Assembly: GCA_013398175.1 (NCBI GenBank)
Contig: VZRZ01006164.1
Location: 708,487 to 772,486 of the forward strand
Origin: Climacteris rufus
Taxonomy: Eukaryota > Chordata > Aves > Passeriformes > Climacteridae
DNA length: 64,000 bases
Direction: 5' to 3'
Shown in pieces: positions 1 to 12,400 of the stretch. The notes beneath the pieces are model-generated. The model was given only the letters and a program-made list of their open reading frames with translations, searched no databases and was not told the DNA's origin. Position 1 is the first letter of the stretch. Each line of letters begins with the position of its first letter. The position numbers were made by a program, and so were the translations under genes.

Positions 1-3000
1 GGGGGAAACAAAATGCTATGAGCTCAGCCCCTTGGGGCAAGGGGAACTGTGCAGTGCTGTGCATGACAGATTAGCCACACAACTCATTATTGGCAGCTGG
101 GGTTGCATGCATAATCTGCTAGACATGGTACTAGAGATGTGCCCCTTAGGGTTTTTTTGGCTCTGATGTGCAACAGCACAACACAGAGCCTTTGTTACAC
201 TCCCATCTCAGCCTCTGTACTTACAAAACCTCAGCTTCTTAAAAGGGCTTTCCACGCAGTCCTTCCACTTCAGCGTTTCAGCACACACGGCTTTTGATAG
301 GAATGACAGGAATAGTAGAGCTTGTCTGGCATTCAAATCTCAAACTCTGAAACACAAAGCACCGTGTGATCTTTTTTTCTTATTTTTTTTTAAAGCCAAT
401 TGCATTTCATCTTGGGAGATTATTGCTCTTCAAATCAAATTCACTCTGGAGATAAATAGGCCCAGTTAATATGGTAGAAGGCAGCCGAAGGAAGCAGCAG
501 CAGTGCTGGCAGAGCAACTCCCCCTCCTCGAGCGCAGTATCGTTGTGCCCTTCCCCTCCCAGCCTCCTCACCGGAGAGTGCTGCTTTGTCAGCCCCTCTG
601 TGCAGTCTAGTATAATGGAAAAACCAAAAGAATCATTCCTTCCGCAGGCAGTGTACATGCTTTCCCAACGGCATAGCAGCTTTTACTTACATTATGAAAG
701 AGCTGCTTCACCCTCTGGATTTAAATTATAGATTATCCTTTCCTTGAAGCAGCTATCTTACAGTTAACCCTTTCATGACTAAGGTTATTTTTCAGTCTCT
801 CTTAGCAGCTGTGGATGAAGGATTTCCCACTTTGGTATGTGCCCTGCATGCTGTTCAGGGTAGTAGAAGCATGTTGCACACTATTTTTCATCCATGTACT
901 CCTTGTACTTTTCCATTTGTACAGAGGCTTTGTAGACATCTCTTGCTTAAAAAAATAAAGCAAGCCCAAGCCACACTTTTCTTTATTTATGATATACATG
1001 TCAGACTTCCATTTGAGACAGCTGAAGTTTACCAAACTGATCACAGGTTTAGATTGGGATTCCTCAGGTTTCTTCCTGGATGTTATCCCTGACTTCAATC
1101 GCTCTCACTGTTCTCAGAATAGCACATTTTGAGGCTGGCTTCTCCCTTATCCTCTGCAAAAAATGTGGCAATCCATTATTGAAAAGGCAGGCTTGTTACA
1201 AATAAAGTCAGTCTAGGAAGAAGTAGTCTTTTTTTGCTTTTTCTTCCCATATTACCTCTATGTATATATACATGGACACCAAGATTTAAAATTTCCACCA
1301 ACCTCTTTAAAAAGTTGAAATTCCTTATTCACTATTTTCACTCATTCAACCCCTTCTGAAACCAAACAGTAATTTTATTTGGCTGCACAGTCCCTAGAGA
1401 AAGTATAATTTATTTGCCAATATCCAAACCAGAAAACATTTGACTGACAGACTGTGACCCATAAAATTGTACAAATAAAACCTCATGAAAAGTTACTCAT
1501 GGAACTGCAGTTTGAACATAGGTGACGAACACACAAGCTCGGCACTCTAAGGAGAATCTGTAACATGCAACCTCTACCACTCAGCAGTGGATTGCATTGA
1601 TTTTTTGTTTTGTTACCTTCATGCAAAAGCAAAGTGGTTTTCCCCACTGAGACACTTCTTTAGGAAGATAATTTGGACCTTCTCAACAGCAACATCATCC
1701 CATAGGTAGATATAAATAGTTTGCTTGGAAAATAAAGTGCTCTATAGGATGTTAACTGCTTGGAGTTGCTTGCAAGGAATGAGATCATCCCAAACTAGAA
1801 AATGCCCTGTGGAAAGCGGAGTTACAGTTTCTCTAGCAGGGCCTGATGCAGGTGTGTTTTTCAGGTTGGAGCAGTGGACATACTATGTACATAATTCCAG
1901 GCATTTATTTTCATCCAGACATGTTAAACTCTGGCCATGTAGCACCAGGGATGTAAGCCTAAAGAGCATTTCACTAATGGGAATCTTTCTCAGTCACTGT
2001 TCTGAGGTGACTGAGGCACACAAATCACCTGTGAGACAAGAGCAGCTTCACCTTCAGGATCATTTCCATCAGTTCATGACAGCATCTGGGTAAGTGACAA
2101 TGACATTACCCTGAGCATTTGATCCTCAAAGGCATGTTGGTGGCCAACTTTCACTTTAGCATCCAACTTTTGAGTACCCAGGGCATTGGTATTTTAGAAA
2201 GGACAAAATACTCCGAGGAACAGCAGAACTGTTCAGGAACAGTGTAAGGAAGGCGGAGGAAGAACATATAAATACTACTGTGCTCTATGTGAATTTGTCC
2301 AGCTGCTTATGCTACATGTTCTCTTACTCCATTTTTCCTGACCTCATTTCCTCCCCTACTTTCTAATTGCAGAAAATAAAACAGTACAAGTCCTTGCTTT
2401 CATTACATGCAACACCTGCTGCCTGTTCTGAAACAGATGTCTACAGCATCATTAGGCAATTATTTCTTTAGCCTTTTTTCAGTAGAACTAATTTCAAATG
2501 TCTTTGTGCTAAATCCTCCTCCTTCAGCTTCCTCTGTATTTCTCATCCTTTCCTACGTTCAGAGTTCCAAGAAAAACTCTTCTCTGTATCAGTTTGCTCC
2601 TGTTATGTTTGTCCTGGATCACTGTACTCACAGAAGGACAGAGACTATAACTACTTTGAATGAGGAATTAAGTTCAAGAGATTTTATTGGGGGCAAAAAG
2701 ACAAGGTGAGGGAAGAAAACAATGAGAGAGTATTAGTCAGCAGTGTAGGCAGTGGTTTCAGAACATCAGCTGGCTTGTTACAGCTCAGAGGTTTTTTTTG
2801 TTGACAGTATAGCAAAGAGTTTTACATGAACACAAGGACAACCTCCACACTCTCAATGTGAATGACCAATACTGCCAATAAGATAAAAACCCAAAACCAA
2901 GCACCCTTTTCATTTCTATACCATCTCTGAACCTTGCCAAGAAGAGCACGTTAGAATCAGGTAGGCCTGCAGGACTTGCATGACTCCATTATTGGGGAAG

Positions 3001-5627
3001 ACATTTGAGGGAACAGATTCCAACCTCCTATTTCCGAATATCATTGTAATATTTGGATGAAGTCTCCACTCCTGGGAGGAACTATGAACTTATCAGGCCA
3101 ATAACAGATTTGGCACAGACTGCATTTAATCGTGTTGGTTGCTATGCAGCAACACACATTTGCTATTTATCTTACTGTGTTGCCAGCAGGGATGTGAAGG
3201 TGGCAGAGAGCGCCAGTTCTGGCTGGTAGGGAAGGAGTGTTCATTCTTCTAGTAAATAACAAAAAAGCAAGCTAAAACAAGAGCTGTAGCACACGTTGTG
3301 CCAGGTTAATTGGCACTGCAGTGTTCAGTAGTTCAACACTTACTGAAAATCATTCCTTTAGGTTATTTCTTTCACTGGCAAATTCCTGGTCATGTTATTC
3401 TCAGGCAATCTTGTTAATCTGGGCTCGTTTCAACTTGTAAATTACTGTGACTAGATTAGTATAGCCTCCATCGCACATTTAAAAGATATTGGTGGGAATG
3501 GGCTGATGGCATAGTTAACACTAAGTTACTCAACTTTGTACCCCAGTGCAGATGCTATAGCTTTACCAGATTTTAATGGATTTGCAGTTTGCCATCATGA
3601 CTGTCTGCCTTGGGGCAATCTCTGTGAGAAAACTTCAGGACAAACTGTCCAATCATTTCTTAAAAGAGCACTTGCAGAACAAGTACTTTTGTGGCAGCTT
3701 AAGTTACAGGAACAGGTCCCTTGGGATTGTCTCATGTGTGGTTTCTCTGGTGTTCTATGAGTGAGTTTCTTTCTTCCCCTTCATGGAGGCACTGATTAGG
3801 GCTTCCTTCTTCTATCTGTGCATCCATTTCCTAAAAATGTGCCAGACCATAACAGTTCAGGGTTCTTCACACCTCTTACTAGACATGGTCACTTGGGGTG
3901 GTGGGACTGAAGTTGACAAATGCCCAGACACACAGTATAATCATGTCAGAGTAGAATCACACTTTCTCAGAAAAAAAATAAATAAACCAGGCTAAAAGGA
4001 GACACACTAACTGGCAGACACACAAGTTAAAAGTCCACATCAACTTTGCAGATCATATCTGCAGTGGTATCTGCAAGGACATGAAAGTGGCAGGGAGAGG
4101 CAGATAGCTTCTACTGGGGCGTGACTTGGGCTTACTCAGGTTTGGGCAAGACACAAGTGTTTTATTTTTTAATTATATTTATTTTGTATGTGGATACGTA
4201 CAAGAAAACCACCATTAGAATATTTGAGGGTGCTACTGAATCTTTGGGAGGGTGGAGCAGAAAAAGTGTTTTCCTGAAATTGCAGCTCTTTCCTTTTGTA
4301 AACTACATGGGTAAGAAAGCTGCCTCTTCTGGTGCCTAGACAAGGAGCAAGGGACAAACTGCTGGAATCAGAACAGGCTGTGAACAGTGCCAGGTCAGTT
4401 AGGCAAGGATATTGTACTGAAAGTTTCAACTGACAGATGTTGACAAGGATATTTAAGTTAGGAAAGATAAAGGGAACAAAATAGAGGAAGGGGGTTTGAC
4501 AGGATCTGTGACTGTGAATGAAATGAAGGGCCTGAGAAATGAGTCAGAGGAGAGAGTTCAGAATAGATGAAAGAAATTAGGGGGAAAGTGTCTGTGCCTG
4601 GCAAGGTATATTGCTGGGAATGAAACCCAAGATCCCTGGCTCAGCATTTCACAGCTGCCCACAAGGATCCACAAAAATGTTGCTGTAATACTGGGACTCC
4701 TGGAGGATGGTAACCAATTATTATAACTATTCTTTTATCTTTGTGGCTGAACTTTTTTTTGCTCTAGCCTGGAGGGTTGGGCCAGGAGGACTGGAGACTG
4801 TGCTGAAAGACAGCAATAAAGAACATAGTGCTGCACTGACAGGAAGTTTCAAAATTCAGGGTGCCCATGGGATCTGAACTTGCTCCCTTCCCATTTAGAG
4901 GTAAGTGTAAAGATACAAATCTTTGCTAGGCACATCTTTTCCCCACAGGATCAGCTTACTCTCAAAGTAAACCAAACTGCATTTCTTTGACAAACAGATT
5001 TCCAGTACTTTGTCTCGTAACTCTCCGTGTGGCTCCAAGCCTCACTGACTGCTCATTGATGAATTCCCATTTTGAGTAATAAATTAGCAACTCCTATTTA
5101 TGGTGTTCGTCACAGGAATACACAACTATACACAGATCCACAACAGTAACAGCTTTTAGTCATGTAGCCAAAATTTTTGTCATTTATTACCATGAAAGTA
5201 AAGCTTCATTTCCCAGGTAGGTTGTGCAAAATGCACAACCCTCATGGGTCCAAATTTACAATCCAAAGATTTAAGAACAAGAATACTCAAAACCCATTTA
5301 TCTGAATTTCTGTTTTTTTATGAAGTCATCTAAGAAGTCGTAAGAAGAAATAGGATTCCAGGAAAAATATGATACAAATGAAAACAGGGAGACCATCACT
5401 GCCTCATAGGACTTGGAGAGCAAGACAAGCAAAGCAATATGCATAGAAAGAGAGGCAGAAAAATATAAAGCTATTAGTACTAATCTAAGAGCAACTTTTT
5501 CTAAGTCCCACTCTGGCATCTATCCATTCACTCTCTTCCACACAGCCACAGAGTTCTTCTCTAATAGCTTCCATAGACAGATCTCAAGAGCTTTTAATGA
5601 CTAGGATTAAGAAAAAAATGAGGCTTA

Positions 5628-5780
5628 TGCCCTACACAGGGAGCTGTATTATCCCCAATTTACAAAAGGGGGAAACTGAGGCATGAAGCAACCTCATCTC
5701 TTCTCTCACATAAGCAGAGGACAGGGACTAAAAGTTGAGCTGTTCCTTTGTTTCCTCACCAGAAAAGCAATCACCTTGCA
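5628..5780 (+). repeat. Ancient L2/MIR-like repeat fragment
   Basis: The stretch contains TATTATCCCCAATTTACAAA followed by GGGGGAAACTGAGGCA. This closely resembles the widely shared L2/MIR3 segment in which TATTATCCCCATTTTACAGA leads to GAGGAAACTGAGGC. The next 80 bases fit the following consensus part loosely. Family assignment is from memory of the consensus. Confidence 0.5.
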
Positions 5781-7124
5781 TTTTGCTAGAATAGAATATT
5801 GTGATTCTTAGGTAATTCTTGTTCTCAGGTGCTGCATTTCTATGGAAACTTACCTTTTACAGTAACACAGAAATGCCGACTGCTTTTAAAAATTCCATTT
5901 TCCTTACCTACCTTTTACTGCCGTAACTGTTTCTATGGAAACTGGAACTGGCCATGAAGCAGTCCTACAACATGAATTCTCACTTGTCAGGTTTACATTA
6001 AAGTGCCACCTTCCAAGCCCTTTAATAAAGCAGCAATAATTGTGTTGCCTAACAAGTTTTCAAATTAAACAAAACAAGAAAGCATGCTTTCACTGAATGC
6101 TCTGCACAATATTTTGTAGGTGTGGTCTAAGAATTTTAACAGTGTGCATGATATGACTCTCTTGGTTAAGGATATGATCTTTAAACAGAGAGACAGTTTA
6201 TTTGCAGTAAAAGCCCTAGTGTGTGTAGTTAGACTTACATAAAGGTGACTTATACCAACATGGGTATGTCTAGACTGCTGTCACAGAAGCACACTGTAGA
6301 GATACTGAGTGAATGGGTAAATCAGCCTACAGTGAGCTCTGTGCTCCCACAGCTCCTCAGGGTACTTCTGTTCAGGCAAATGCAGGTTGTATTCCCTGTA
6401 GGTAAAAGAGGGAATGCTCTCAGCCAGAGTGTTAACCTGTGCTGGGTGACTACTGTGGAAAAAGTAAAGCATGCAAGCTTAAGACACAACTATTCTGTAC
6501 AGATACTCAGAACTGGACTCTGTGTAGCTTAAATCTAGGCTCCTCCATTAACTTAACCTTTCACTCTTATAAAAACTGTAGGCTCGCTTGTATTCATTCA
6601 TCTTGCTTCCCTGAGTCAACTCAAGTGAGAAAAATCTCTTTTTCCTGCTCTCAGGGAGCAATCACCAACAGAACACACCCTCCATCACAAGAGTCAAGCA
6701 CTGCCAGCAAGGATCAACTTAAAAACTTCCAAGGACATGTTATTTCCAGAGTAACTTACCTGTGTTGCCTGAGGTAAGTTTCTTCCACCTCATCTCCGAG
6801 GCTTTGCAGTTGATCAGTGCTTTTAAATTGCAACAGGGGCAGGACTGATGCAGACACAAGCGTCTGCCCTCTCTACCTCCAACCATAGAAAATCAGTGGA
6901 CAGGGATTTTAGGCAAACTTTACACAAAGAAACACATCTCAAACACAGGAAGTGCAGTCTCAAAGTTGGAGGCAACACAAGTTGCATGTGTGACTGTACA
7001 AACTGCAAAGCACAAAGATGTAATCCTATTTTGGTATGGATTTATTTTAAAGAGATCCTAAAGAGCAACATGATCTCCAAACTCTCTTTTCCTCCCAGAA
7101 CTCATCCAGCCCACACACTCGGCT

Positions 7125-7197
7125 GACACCCTCAGGAGAACCAGGGTCTTTCTTCTAACTTGAGAGATCACCTTTCCCACTGAGCTAGCAGTGTTCC
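7125..7197 (-). repeat. tRNA-like relic (probably a SINE head or dead tRNA copy)
   Basis: On the minus strand, TAGCTCAGTGGG matches a polymerase III A box and GGTTCTCC is a decayed B box. The B box starts exactly 45 nt after the A box, as in a real tRNA. The ends GGAACAC and GTGTC can pair only in part. It is too decayed to be a working tRNA gene. Confidence 0.35.
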
Positions 7198-8050
7198 TTT
7201 AACCCTTTCCCAGCAAAACGAGCTTCTGCTAATACAGAACATTTCAAGAAAATGGCCAAGCCAGTCTCTTAAATTAGATGCCATGCTCTTCCATATAGTC
7301 TGAAACACCTTGCATTTCCTTTTAAATATCCTCAAATTCATGCCAAATAGGCAACTTAACCATATGTACTGCTTGATTGTGGGCAATTCCTGAATTGAGT
7401 TTGAATTTAGGAGTCAATATTCCAAGCTACTTCTTCCATAGATGGACTTTGTTTTTAAGCGCCACTTCAAACTGATCAGGAATCACAGCAGGAATTTAAA
7501 AAGCAAATCTCCCCAGTGGCCAACCAGGCCTTCTTACAGGCATAAATTAAAGTTGCAATTCCCCTCAGTACCACTTCACTCAGAATCTGCCTTCTTTCCC
7601 TGATTTACAGAGCTATTTGTGGCTGGGGGAGGGAGTGGGGAGCACTCTAAAACTCTTCCTTTATCCTTTTCTATTTTCTTCTGCACAGGTACCTCCCTTC
7701 AGCACCTGTTCAGGGCCCATACTAAGATCTGACTAGAAGGTACCTGACTCGCAGAGCAGCAACGTGAGGAGCAGGGAAATCTGTTGGGAAACCAACTCTG
7801 GAGTCCTGCAGCAAGTAGGGAATACACAGCACATGAATGATTCATACATAGTTTTCTACTATGAACAAACTTACCATCTTTAAGGCCAGAGTTTTCCACA
7901 AGCCTCTGAATGCAAATGCCAAATATTTTGTCATGCCTTTCTCTTAGTCTACATCTCACTGCAGCCAGGGCTTTGAGTGAGGCAGATAATACAACAAACC
8001 AGAGACCTGGCACACATGGGGCTTCTCACTGGCTTTCCTCATGCACATGG

Positions 8051-8056
8051 TTTATT
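8051..8056 (-). terminator. Candidate STN1 polyadenylation signal
   Basis: This is the first AATAAA on the minus strand after the STN1 stop codon and would give a 3' UTR of about 1.2 kb. Position and motif are the only support; no U/GU-rich element was verified. Confidence 0.35.
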
Positions 8057-9298
8057 TTTCCCTGCTATGTCAATCCTTATAGGGCTTTACCACTACATCT
8101 GCCTCCTGGGAGTCTGCTATTTCAACTGTTACAGGGAAGGTGCAGAGGAAAGAAGGATACATTCAATCTTTTGTACTCTTTTCAAGTTAAAGGTCTCACC
8201 TCCACACCATAAATTAAACAGATTAATTAAACAGACAAGCCCCTGCAGCAGCAAGCCCTCTCTAATGATAAATACTGAACAACTCGGGGTTTTAACTGTT
8301 GCACATAACAGAGTTGTAATTATTCCAGACCAAACATCTTGCAGGGTAACCTTCTTCAGGCCAATGTTGTTTCATCTATGTCTTGTGTTCCTCTGCAGGC
8401 ACATATATGGGCAGAATTATACCACAAAAGGGACAAAGAATAAAAGACACAAAAGGCAACAGACACATGGAGATTACAGTGGGTCTCAAGGGCTTCTGTA
8501 TTTTTCTCTTTTCCAAAGCATCTACTTTATGCTCTACCATTTGTGATGTAGGAAACAATTTAAGCAGCAAAACGGGGCTGATTTTGAGAATTCTAGTCTG
8601 AACAGAATCCACAACAGGCATCAGTAGCACAGATGGGAATGCAGAGGAATGCAGACATGCTTGACAACCAGTGGGCAAGGTAGCAGCATGGGGATGGGAT
8701 GCAGGACCCCATTCTTCAATATTGCTTTCCAGAGGAAGGTGAGGACTGCTTTAGGAGTGGGAAAGCTGTCCAGATTGAGGCATACATATTTACAAAAGTG
8801 CACCAGCACTGCTGGGAAGGACAAGCAAATGTTTTTGTTTGTGTTTCCTTTCTCTAGCTGTTATGAAGTTTGCATAAAAAGAAAGATCCACAGCTATTAT
8901 CATATGAAAGCTCACAAGATCAGTCTTTAAGCCAGAAAAATAATGTCTGAGATGCCCACTGCTGTAAACAGAGCTCTTTACCAGTGAGTTTTCTTTAGGC
9001 CTGCTGGATGCAAACGTGAGGATGGCCAATGTCTCATCTTACTGCAAGGAAAGAGCCCAGTTTCTTTTCCAGTTCCCCAGCTATATTAGAATGTCCAGAA
9101 TCAGTTTGATATAACTTTCACTAGGAATAGAAAGGAAGTGAGCAAGAATATTAAAATAAGTATTTGAACAACTTCTCTGAAGTTGGACAAAAACAGCATT
9201 TGGAGAATCAGAAGGCTCTTTTTTATCCCCTGTCTAGATCATACCACCCAATTACAGCTTTTCAGAGTCTCTCAACCTCTCCTTCTTATCTTTTCTCT
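8057..9298 (-). other. STN1: Probable STN1 3' untranslated region
   Basis: The stretch between the STN1 stop and the first AATAAA has no recognised coding exon on either strand. The true 3' end depends on the signal used. Confidence 0.4.
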
Positions 9299-9456
9299 TT
9301 AAAATGCTGTATAATATCCTTCCATAGTGCTGACAACATCACTGTTACTCTCCAGTAGTTCCAAGACACGGTGCATCACCACTTCAGCCAGAGAAGGGTT
9401 GTAGCTCTGCCGAACACAGCTCAGGACATGAAGGAAATGGCAGCCTTTTTCAGCAT
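9299..9456 (-). CDS. STN1: STN1 last coding exon with stop codon
   Basis: The exon is 158 nt, entering in phase 1 after acceptor TCTGCAG. It encodes (H)AEKGCHFLHVLSCVRQSY, LAEVVMHRVLELLE, SNSDVVSTMEGYYTAF and a TAA stop at 9301-9299. Human has HMEKGCHFLHILACARLS and ends SDIVSTMEHYYTAF. This C-terminal winged helix contributes to contacts within CST and with polymerase alpha. Confidence 0.95.
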
Positions 9457-12400
9457 CTGCAGAAAAAAAGGAAAATGTAGCCAGGCATGGAGGAGAGATT
9501 GCAGTCTAACTCTCTCTTTTGAACTGTCATAATCCAACTCAGTAATGAAAAAACCCAGACCCTTAGATGCTAAATCAGAGGGTTGTGTATTCACGAGAAA
9601 GAGATCCTGTCTGTGCCTACAGTTCTCCAATTATCAACTGTTCCCAATTACTTTTCTGGGAAGTGTCAGGGCAGTAGTAATGAGGGTGAAAGATACTCAG
9701 TCTTGCCAACTCTAACATACAAGGCTCATTCAGTACAACTTGATGAGGAGGTTAATAATGTAAGGGTACCTCCACTGTCCACCTACGCAAGCCATCCAGT
9801 TTTTGCACCTTCAGAGGGAACCAAATAACAGTCATTTTGCTCAGACACAACTTCACAACCCTCTAGCACAGCAGGGAGGTGCGTGGCCAGGGCTGTAACC
9901 GCTGGCCCAACGCTGGCATCTTGTGGCAAAACCGCTGCACTGCAACTGCATTCACCTCTCAATGCGATGCCTGCCCTGCCCTTCCGGCTACAGACAATTA
10001 TAGCACTAGAAAGTCACAGAACATCAGTATCAAATTTTATCTCCTTTTAAGGGGAATTAGCCTTGCAATGTACAAAAGAACAGAAGTTTAGAATACTCCC
10101 CTTTCCTAGGGGAAGCACAGAGGTCCCTCATGGCTGCACGCAGCTACTCTGTGCCAGGTGGAGCCGCCCTTTGAAGCTGTCCCAGACATCATTTCCTCCA
10201 ACAGACCGTGCAACCCACTAATCATCAGTGCAGCAAGCTCCCAGTCTCCCCAAGCATTGAAGTCCACAATGCATTTCTCCTCAGTGGCTAACAATGGAAA
10301 ACAAGCATAAACGAGAAACATCACCACAAATTATTTGCCTTCTCCTTAGCTCATGTGATGCAAGGCAAATTTGATAAGGCCATGTGCCAGGGAGGGCCCT
10401 ATATTTTTGTTGTTGTTGTTGCCTTTGGTTTTTTTAGTTATTTTATACTCTAGAATCTGTTGAACCCCAGTGCTGCCTTAGAGCCTCCTGAGAAAAGTCA
10501 CTGGTGGCAGACAGTGGCAAATAAAGAGTTCAGCCTAATTCCTATTAGGCTGTAAATCAGGCAGAAATACTTCTTTAGAAGTCAGTGATCCAGGATGATA
10601 AAAAGACCTCTGTGGCCAGTAGCCAAATATGTGTCCACTACCCTAGGAGAGGTGGAGAACAGAACAATGCCTCTGCCTGGTCACAGTGACTGTTGTTGCA
10701 AACAAAATGGGTAGCTGCACTCTGCATTTGTCATAGGTTTGTCATGAGAAGGTCAAATTGACCATCCCCAACCTAGAGCAACTTAAGTCTTAATGAATAA
10801 CATTAATGACTCAAGTGTCACCCAACAGTACAATGTGTACTTTCCCCCTAGATGCTGGTAGAGAATGGCACTTTGGGGTAGCTGCAGGTGTATACAATGA
10901 TTAAGCAACCCCAAAACACTCCTGTTCCTTTTTCACTGACAACCTGTGTTCTTGCTTCTGTGCAGCAGCCAAGGGAAGCCAGGCTGTGATTAACTGTCCT
11001 GCCTGACAACCAAATCAGAGGGGAGAGAGTTACAGAACAACTATTACTTGCCCACTGCAGACTTCTCACACAGGGTACATTCTGACATATTAAATTTAAC
11101 TTCAAGTGATTCTGTTTTTTGTTCTCTCTACTATTAGCCTGATCTAAGCCTAAAAACAGAGCAAATTTAGAAAAGAAACAAAGAAATGAAGAAACCAAAA
11201 CCCAAATCCTCTGCAGTTCACTCCAGAGTCAAAATATGCTGTCTGGCTATCTTAAGCTTCTAGATGGACACATAGTGGTCTCTCACGAGTGCATTTAAGA
11301 CCAGGCTGTTTGGAATTATAAGGGGAACCAAGGTCTACAATTGTCATGTATGCACATTTACAGATCAGGGCTTGTGGAGCTCTGAGTAGGCACACTGAAG
11401 ATTTTTTTATTCATTTGTACAATAGTTTCAAGACAGCTGGGTTGGGCCTGGGAATGTGTCACAACTACAGCAATGGGGCAAGGCGTTGCCTGCAAAACTG
11501 GCAGAGAAGTAACTCATTGGAGAGAAGAGTTTGATTTATCATAAATCAGCCTTCTTGTCATGGAGGATTAGTGTTACTGTTGAAGGAAAAGGGGTAGGAA
11601 TTTCTTATAACAAACAAGCAGAAGCCCTTGAGGTGAACGCCCGTGTCCTTGTTTCCTCCCCGGGAGCGGCGGGCGGCCGGGATGGCGCTCCCGCCGGCAG
11701 AGGGGGCCGGCAGCCGCGCTCAGCTCCCCGCTTGCATCACCCAGCGACAGCAAACACCCGCCGTGCCCTGCTGGCTTCCACTGAAGCGCCTTGACTTCCC
11801 TTCTACTTCCAGGGACCAGGACACTGAAACGGTCCTTCTGGAAACCAGCAAAGGGACACTGACCTGGAAATTGTCCTCTTTACAGCAGGAAACTCAGGAG
11901 GGGAGCGCTTCAAGGAGAACAAGAGGGTCTGTAAAGCAGTTGCTAATTTTAACCTGCTTAGTACGGAAAACGTGGCTTTGAGGACTCAGGACTCTTCCAC
12001 GTCTTTTCTGTGACTGATCTACAAATCACTATCCGCTGTTGACTTCTCCTGACTGAGAGAAAGAACTTCCCACCCTTTCATGGATCACAGAGTACTTTAC
12101 CAGTGTGACAATGCACAAGAAGGAAGCAAACACCAGGCAGTCACTCGGCGCCTCTGTCAACTTGTATGCAGGTTCCGGCCTTAGTGGCACAGTTATATAT
12201 ATAAAAAAACAGGTTACCAAAAGTAGTAGCTGATGTATAAAGGGCAAAGAAATGACTTGACTCTTACAGAGATGATGTTTATCTTTGTTAATTGGATAAA
12301 AGACAATAAAACAACGTAATTTGTTGCACTGAAGCAGCCTCAGGCAAACGAGCCCAGTAACTTCTTCTCCCTCCATCTCCCAAGACCTTCTCTACCATTG

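Larger units (their letters stand above)
1..7700. other. Intergenic region downstream of STN1
   Basis: No exon of a known protein was recognised on either strand. By human synteny the next gene on this side would be SH3PXD2A, with its 5' end facing this region, but nothing of it is visible. Contents noted separately are an L2/MIR-like fragment near 5,630 and a tRNA-like relic near 7,160. The open frames here are short and have no recognisable domain. Confidence 0.5.
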
